Source of the DNA: Sitta carolinensis
Taxonomy: Eukaryota; Chordata; Aves; Passeriformes; Sittidae
Assembly (NCBI GenBank): GCA_032173965.1
Contig: JAVUNC010000004.1
Span: forward strand, 18,577,001 to 18,641,000
DNA length: 64,000 nucleotides
Reading direction: 5' to 3'
Shown: positions 57,141-64,000 of the stretch, piece after piece
How positions within the stretch are numbered: position 1 is the first letter of the stretch
Layout: each line of letters opens with the position of its first letter
Program-made: the position numbers and the translations under genes
Notes under the pieces: model-generated
Database searches by the model: none
Told to the model about the DNA's origin: nothing
Seen by the model: the letters and a program-made list of their open reading frames with translations, nothing else

Positions 57141-57194
57141 ACAGTGAAAGGAGGCAACAGCCACAAGTTGTAGCAAGAGCAATTCTAGCTTGTT

Positions 57195-57400
57195 ATGGGG
57201 ATAAAAATTTCATTGTGACATTGGTTAAGCACTGGAGAAGAAAGGCTATGGGATCTTCATCCTTGAAACAATAGAAACTCAACTTGACAAGGCCCTGAAC
57301 AGCCTGACCTGGCTTGGTAGCTGGCCCTGAGACAGGGGTTAGACTAGACAGCCTCCAGAGATACCTACCAACCAAACTTTTTTTATTCTAAACACCATGC
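57195..57400 (+). mobile_element. CR1 LINE 3' fragment, sense
   Basis: It contains 'cttgacaaggccctgaac', 'agcctgacctggctt', 'caggggttagactagacag' and 'cctccagagatacctaccaa', which follow the order of the CR1 3' region. It lies about 60 bp after another CR1 end in the same orientation, so these are two insertions or a duplicated 3' end. Confidence 0.78.
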
Positions 57401-60400
57401 AATGTTACTGTAATTTCTTTACTATTGCATTCACATCACATTTAAATAGGCAATAAAGAGACAGAAGAAAAAAGAGAAGGGTAGGAAGTAATTGAAACTA
57501 TTTGGTTTCTTTAATTGAGAAAAAACCTAAAGTCCGTGGCAACAACTGCCATTTAGTTAATTCAGCACCCTTAATTAAAAAAGAATAGCATTTTTTATCA
57601 AACCTCTTTATCAAGTTTATGGTGTATTTATTCTTACATGACACTTCATTACTGTCAACCATAACCTGAGAAACTTGACAGATGGAGAAAGAACAGCAGT
57701 TCACTGGCAAAATGAAAACAGAATGTGCTCTTTTAGTGTTCAAAACTTTAGACAATTTTCCTGTTTCCTGATGGGAGAGATCATTTTTAAACTGCTGTTT
57801 TAATGAATAGTCAAAACTAAGTGAATGCTGTGCATTTTCACACTTGGACAAAATATGGCGAGCTTGTTAGGTCATGTTGGAGAGCACTTCACCAGCAAGG
57901 ATCTCTGCTGATGAAATTTCTAATTTATTTGTCTTAAATGACATTAATGTAATCTGAGTCCCCATGTTCCAGTGAATTCTTGAACAGAGTAGAGAGAAGT
58001 CATACATGGACTCTTTTTTTCTCCCAAGATCCCAGCATAAAATAGAAATGGGAAGAAATAGCCACTGTAGGAAAAAGCTCTCTGTTCCAGCTGTTCTATT
58101 ATGACAGCTTGAGCCCCTGAATATTTTGTCTTCTGTTGAGCTACTCCTTTTCCTGTCTTGTTTTCTCCAGCCTGACAGCTAATTTACTGGCTCCCTATTC
58201 AATTCTGCCTTCCTTCAGACTCTTTTCACTGCCTGTTTTATAACATTCCTATCCTTTCTGCATTCATTTTTGGGTCATGGTGGTGTGGACTCCTGGCAGG
58301 TCATTGTAATTAATCATGTGCATGAGTCCAATCTGCTTTGCTTCTCTGAGGAAAACATACAGCAGGATTCCAGTTTTCCTGGAAAGTTTTACTGTTTGAG
58401 CTTTGGTGTATTCTCCAGGTTTTGACAGGACAGGATATCTTACTATTTGACTCTGCTTTTTCATTTGACAATCAGACAAAGAAACCCAAAAGTCAGGCAC
58501 TATTGCTTTACTTGCAAAGTTTGCACTATTTATCTGGATTTATTTTTTCCCCTGTTGGATGAATTAGTTTCTCACTTGGATGCATGAATCAATTTGTTTC
58601 CCACCTTTTTTCTATATGCATTCATTCATACAGTCATACCTGATGCAAGATGATAATAAACAATGGGAATGACACTGGCAAATTCACTATATTAGGACTG
58701 TAAGCAATTGTAGGAAATATTTGCAAAGAATGCTACTAATGGTGAAAGCCATAAAAGATGATAATTATTTTTAGAGAACTATGTGTATATTTCTGTCCAG
58801 TAGAGGTTGAAGGCAGTTGTTTCAGTTTGGTGCTGCTGTGGCAAATACTACCTATGAGGAAGTTCTTTCTCCTTCAGCAGCTGGAAGCTGGTTCATGCCT
58901 AAAACCTGACCACTGAAAAATTCTGTGAATATTTTCTATCCTCTGGATAATTTTATTATTCATACAAAGGTCCAATATGTTGGAAAACAGCTAAGCTATT
59001 TGGCTTCAGTAATATCATGTTTGAATTTTTTAAAATGTGTTCACTCTTTACAACACCTAAAACATATGGGAATATCTCTTAACAAAATTCCTGCAGAAAT
59101 GAAACAGAAAAAGCACAGTGTTTAGAGCAGTTAGAATTCTGCTAAAATTATGAGCTGGAATAGAAGGAAGATCTGGAATTTTCAGTTTAGCAGACAGTAA
59201 ATGAATAGCAATGGAGCAAATATAATATTGTTAAACAGAAGTAGTAAAACTGGTCTCCAAAGGAAAAAAAACCTTGTTTTAATCCCCATATCCAACTCCC
59301 TCTTACATCAATAATAGCTGCAAATGATGATCCACGGTAAGAGAAGCCTGTAGGTATGTTAAGATGGCTGCTTCTTGGAAAACTTGAAAAAATATGCATT
59401 GTGGGTAATGTAAATCTTACTTGTTCTAACAACATTGATCATAGAACCAGTTAATGAGTACAGACCCCACTAATCACACATAGGAAAATCTATGCATTTG
59501 TGGAGGAAAACAGAAAGGAAAACCAGCTGATAAAATACAGTACTATGCTGAAGACTGTTTCATATATGGAACTGTGCTAAATTTGGATTAGATCCATTTC
59601 ACCTAAAACATCTATAACAATAAATTAAATAGTGCTATAAAAGATCCAGTTTACAGTTTGGATGAAGCCATCCTGCTTTAGTGGGTTAAAACCATTTATT
59701 ATTAATGACACAAACTGTTTCATGCCTGTTGCTTCAGTGCCAGAAGTGGCTCCTGGACATTTTTAGCTTAGTACTATAGCTGTACTTTCCTTTCCAAGTA
59801 AGAACTTGAATGCCTAAAATTCATCTGTCTTTCAGACAGGAATCTTAACAGTCTTAGCTTCAAGATGTCCTGAAATGGTGGGCATCAATATTAACTAGGC
59901 ACATTCTAACAGCTTGAGAATTTCCAAGACCCTTTAACAGATATTTTTATTCCATTCATCTGCAGAGGGTCTATTCTTACTTCTGGCTTACTTCTGTGCT
60001 CAGCTCTTTGCCTTCAAAAGAGATTGAAGGCAAGGAGCCTCCATCCAGCTACTCTGTACTTGTGTGCTTAAAGATTTCTCTTTTGAAAAAATTGAGCCAA
60101 TAATTAAATTTTCTTCTTTACTGCTGGAATTCTCTAAACATTACTCTGTTAGGCCAAAGAAAAATAAGCCCACTGTACATATAGTCTTATCAAGAAAAAC
60201 CCAGGGATAGGCTGCATCTTTGTTCTGTGTACTTTTAAAGACAAATGTAGACTTCTAAATTACCCAGAGCCTAAAGTGGGAGGCTGATTTTATTTGTGAC
60301 ACTGGAGCTGCAGAAGGTGCTTCTGCTGGGGAAAATGGCTGTCCCTTTTCTGGTTTATGGTAATGTCTCCATCCTCTACACAGGCAAATCAGGCACTGAT

Positions 60401-63400
60401 TTTAGACAGTCATAGTTCATGTTCACAAAAATCATACTTTAAATGTTATTCAGGTAAGCTGCCTTGAGTTCATTAAATGCTTATTTCATACCTATGAAAT
60501 GTGAGACTTCATCAGGAAAAAGTGCTGCTTAGACCATTCTAAGCTTGAAAGACAATTTACAAAATTATGAGTTTCAAGTTTTTTTCTTGCTGTCCTTTAG
60601 AAAACTGCTAGATTTGTTTTGCAGTGCTGGAAACTTGCAAAGCCAGGTAAAAAAAATAGCAGCAGACATTAAAAAGACTGAGAAAGATTCAAGACCTACT
60701 CTGAACTAATCCTATTTATTTTTACAAGGGGCATGTCACACCTAATAAAACTGTCTACAAGAAACTTATATTTCAGGATCACAATATGAAAATTGGACAG
60801 AAAACTGGAGTTTATAGTACAAGGGTAATTAAGCCCAAAATGCAGCTTGAAAATAGTCATTTAAAGTGACTTTGCTCTGGGAACAGTTAAAACTCATGGC
60901 CAAAAATATGAAAGGACATTCATTGGCTCAGAATCTGAGACATTAATTTTGAATCTGTCTTTATTTGATCTGTCACAAAAGGCTACATATTTACAAGACA
61001 ACTATGCACCTGGACTATTCTGTGGCATTGAGGCCAAAGGGCAGAGAACAGAATCCATTATCATCTTAACACCAAAGCAGGTTGTACATCCTTTGAGATC
61101 AGTTCCTAAACTGCATTAACATTCAGGCCATACCTGGAAATTGTTTGATAGAGCACTTGCTGGCCCAGGAAAAATGATGTCAGGGAATGTTCTAAGAGTT
61201 TAACATATTCATGTTCTAGTGCCCAGGAATGTTCCCTGGCAGTGCTTGATTTGTTAACACAGAAGTAGCCAAAAGCCTTTTGTTTTAGACACTTAAAACA
61301 CTTGAGACACCACTAGTGAAAGATGATCTCTATAGAAAATTAAAGTACTCACTGGAGAAAAAACCACAAAGGAATAGTGAAGGTGATGGATGAGGGGATA
61401 TGAAAGTTAATTAAATCACTGGAAAAATCAATACTGATTAATCTTAATTACTTAATTACTCTTAATTACTCTTTCTTTTGAAATTCCAAGACAAATAAGG
61501 GCACTATGTTTTTAAAACGAACATTCTGATGGCATTATGCCTGTCCATTCTGAAGCATTGTTGTGATTTCTTCCACATTCAATCAATGTTGGCCATCTTT
61601 TCTAACATCTCTATAATTTTATGGATGTACCATTTCTATAGAATAATAGACCAATGCAACTTTTATTCTTATGTATTAAAGTATTCTTTCTCATTGTTCT
61701 TATTCTTGTTGTGTTTTAATGTTTTATATTCTTTTCCTTCCAATTTTCCAACTTCTAATTTATATATTTTTAGTATTAGTTTTCTGAATTTTCAAGATAT
61801 CACTCTAGTTTTATAGCTGCCTTCTTATTTTGTTTGCTGGGTTTTTTTGCTTGATGGTTTGTTTATAGGCTTATTACATTTTGGACATGAAGCAAAATTC
61901 CCATAATCGATTTCTAATTGACAAATGATTTTTCTGCTTAAATTCTTTCTGCTAACTGACTTGGCTCATAATTCTTTTCAGTTCTGGAAAATGTTTCCTT
62001 TCAAAGCACTAATTATGTATATTACTGCTTTGAAGTTTATTGTGCTTAAAGCAGCAAGACTGATCAAACTGAGTTTTTGTACTAATGCTGTCAATAATTT
62101 TTGCTTACACAACAAATTGGACTTCGTCTCTCACAATGGGATTTCAATTTCTGTTGCATATTCATTCATATAGAATAAGAGAACTACTGTGTAATGCTGA
62201 AATTTCAAGGATGTTTAAGTACTGTCAGTATCACATTCTTGTATTTCATTCATATTGCTTTCACTGTATAAGATATTTCTTTTCCTTAATCATTGGGCTG
62301 ATGTTTACACTGCTGCTCATTCTGTTCTATAGAACAAATCAAAATTTTTCAAAAACACAATGAGCACTGTTTCCATCTTGTAGTCTATCTTCTACAGCAT
62401 TGATTCCTAAAATTTAAAGATTATTTTTGGTCTTAAAAATAATTTCCCAGACAATGATTTCCATATTGATTATATAATGCTGATCTTAGGAGTCTAATAA
62501 TTGATTAATTTCATTGAATTAATTATTGAATTTCATATCAAAGATAATTTATTCCAACTCCAGGTAGGGAAGAAAACAGGATCTAGATCACCATTGGTGT
62601 TCTACTTGCCATAAGAATAAATTTGGAAAGAGAATTACTTATTTTGAGGTTATATATTTAGAGAAGTTGAGTAAGTCTGTTGAATTATTTGGGCTTCCTT
62701 ATTATATTATGTCGGGTGCAGCTATGCTTCTATAATTTTTCACTTGCCTTTTTAATTTTCCTACTTCCCAATCTTTTATTTATAAGCATTGTTCTTAAGT
62801 GCTATTAATGTGTAAATATCCACATGTATTTTTTTGTAAAGTATATTTTCTGTTCTGTCATCTATATTATAAAAGATGTGTGAAAATAGAGATGGAGCTA
62901 ATATTTTACATAGCTGACAACACAGAAGAATCTAAATGACAGCTCATGCACAATCTGATGTCTACAATTTTTTTGGCAGCATGCGCTAGTAAGTAATAAG
63001 AAGATGGGTGTTACCACATGTGCCATAATTGTTACCTAAATTCAGATAAAATGCATGTTCTATAATCTAGGGTACCGATCACAGGCTATATGACATTTGA
63101 AACTACTTCTAAGGAAGAAATTTAAACCTTATCTGGAGAATTTCTCTGTCAAGTGAGGGCAACTAGAATAAATTTTCATCAAGCTCCATCACTCAAGCTG
63201 AAAAAGAAAAAATTGCATGTCATTCCTTGGGTGAGGAAACAAGGGTTGTGTAGAAAAAAAGAAATAGGTACTATTGTTTCTGTAAGTTCAGTGGAGCAAT
63301 ACTCAAGAATCTTTCTATTTTAATTGCATTTTTATCTGGATCTAAAGTGGTACTATCCACAGATTTGGTTCCATATTTTTTATTCATTTCCTAGAGCACC

Positions 63401-64000
63401 AGCAGGATTGCTGCTTGTACAGTGTAAATATCAGATCCTACTCTCTAAATACCAAGATGCTAAAAGAACTTAAAAATCACAGGTGTTTCTGATGGAATAT
63501 AGCTTGCAGGAAGAGAATATCATAAGAATCCAATTTGGAAGTGTTCCATATAGAGGAATAGAAGTAGTGTGTGCTAGAAAACACTGCTGGAAGAATTTTA
63601 TTTAGATATTTAGAAAAATTAGAGAAACCATCCAAATGAAACCATAAACTAATTGTGATCTATATTCATAGCCAAACCAGAAGAAATTAACTTAATAGAT
63701 TTGTTCTTTTAGTATATAAAGCTGGCTTTGCCCTGGAAAGCCTCAGTATGTGGTCTATAATTCTCTCCCTAATGGCTGCTGAATTTCTAGCTCCCATTCA
63801 CATATTAATTCTTTGCAAATGTTTTTTGGTCCAAAGACTCAAGATGTTTGGTCTTGAAAAAGGCTCAGGCTTCAAAGCACAGTTTGTCTTTCCCTCTCTC
63901 ACATATTCCAACGAGATTTTCTACTTTACTAAACAATGGGAAATACCTTTCTCACTGTGAGATTTACTGCTCCTTGCAAGTATTTGACAGCTAAACTTGG
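57401..64000. other. Intergenic, no gene recognised
   Basis: 6.6 kb of AT-rich sequence. A TTAATTACT tandem patch lies at about 61443-61473. Open frames near 61529-62363 are rich in F, L, I and Y, as expected of random T-rich DNA, and show no domain. No exon of a neighbouring gene was recognised. Confidence 0.6.

Noticed and set aside
61529..62363. Hydrophobic open frames suggestive of membrane proteins
   Set aside because: T-rich DNA always gives F/L/I/Y-rich translations; no conserved motif, and the frames end randomly.

Overview
The window is vertebrate nuclear DNA, most likely from a bird. It is AT-rich, its coding sequence is split into short GT-AG exons, and its recognisable interspersed repeats are degraded CR1 LINE fragments plus one (perhaps two) solo-LTR-like elements of avian type. 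No mammalian SINEs are visible. There is no sign of bacterial, phage or CRISPR content.

Positions 1-34,100 hold the 3' two-thirds of one plus-strand gene, peroxidasin (PXDN; the paralog PXDNL is the main alternative). Twelve exons were assembled from splice sites, reading phase and similarity to the peroxidasin family. They encode, in order: the second half of one Ig domain, a complete Ig domain, a linker, the haem peroxidase domain (mostly one 1,504-bp exon), a furin-type RGRR site, a short coiled coil and a C-terminal von Willebrand C domain ending in TAA at 31,321-31,323. The start codon, signal peptide, leucine-rich repeats and first Ig domains lie upstream of the window. The peroxidase exons keep the distal and proximal histidines, the catalytic arginine and both haem-ester carboxylates, so the enzyme looks competent to oxidise bromide and form collagen IV sulfilimine bonds. 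The exon at 9,498-9,654 is the exception. It lacks one base in a G run at 9,577-9,579, which shifts the frame and gives an in-frame TAA at 9,631. Everything downstream is intact, so an assembly indel is more likely than an old pseudogene, but a real allele cannot be excluded.

From 31,324 to about 34,100 lies a long AT-rich 3' UTR with several AATAAA signals. From there to 64,000 I find no convincing exon on either strand. This 30-kb gene-poor stretch contains CR1 remnants (36.0, 57.1 and 57.2 kb), an ERV-type solo LTR on the minus strand (42.1-42.7 kb), a second LTR-like region with CCAAT and TATA signals on the minus strand (47.0-47.7 kb) and simple repeats. I found no previously undescribed system. 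The most useful observations are the frameshift, the paralog question and the uncatalogued LTR-like block.
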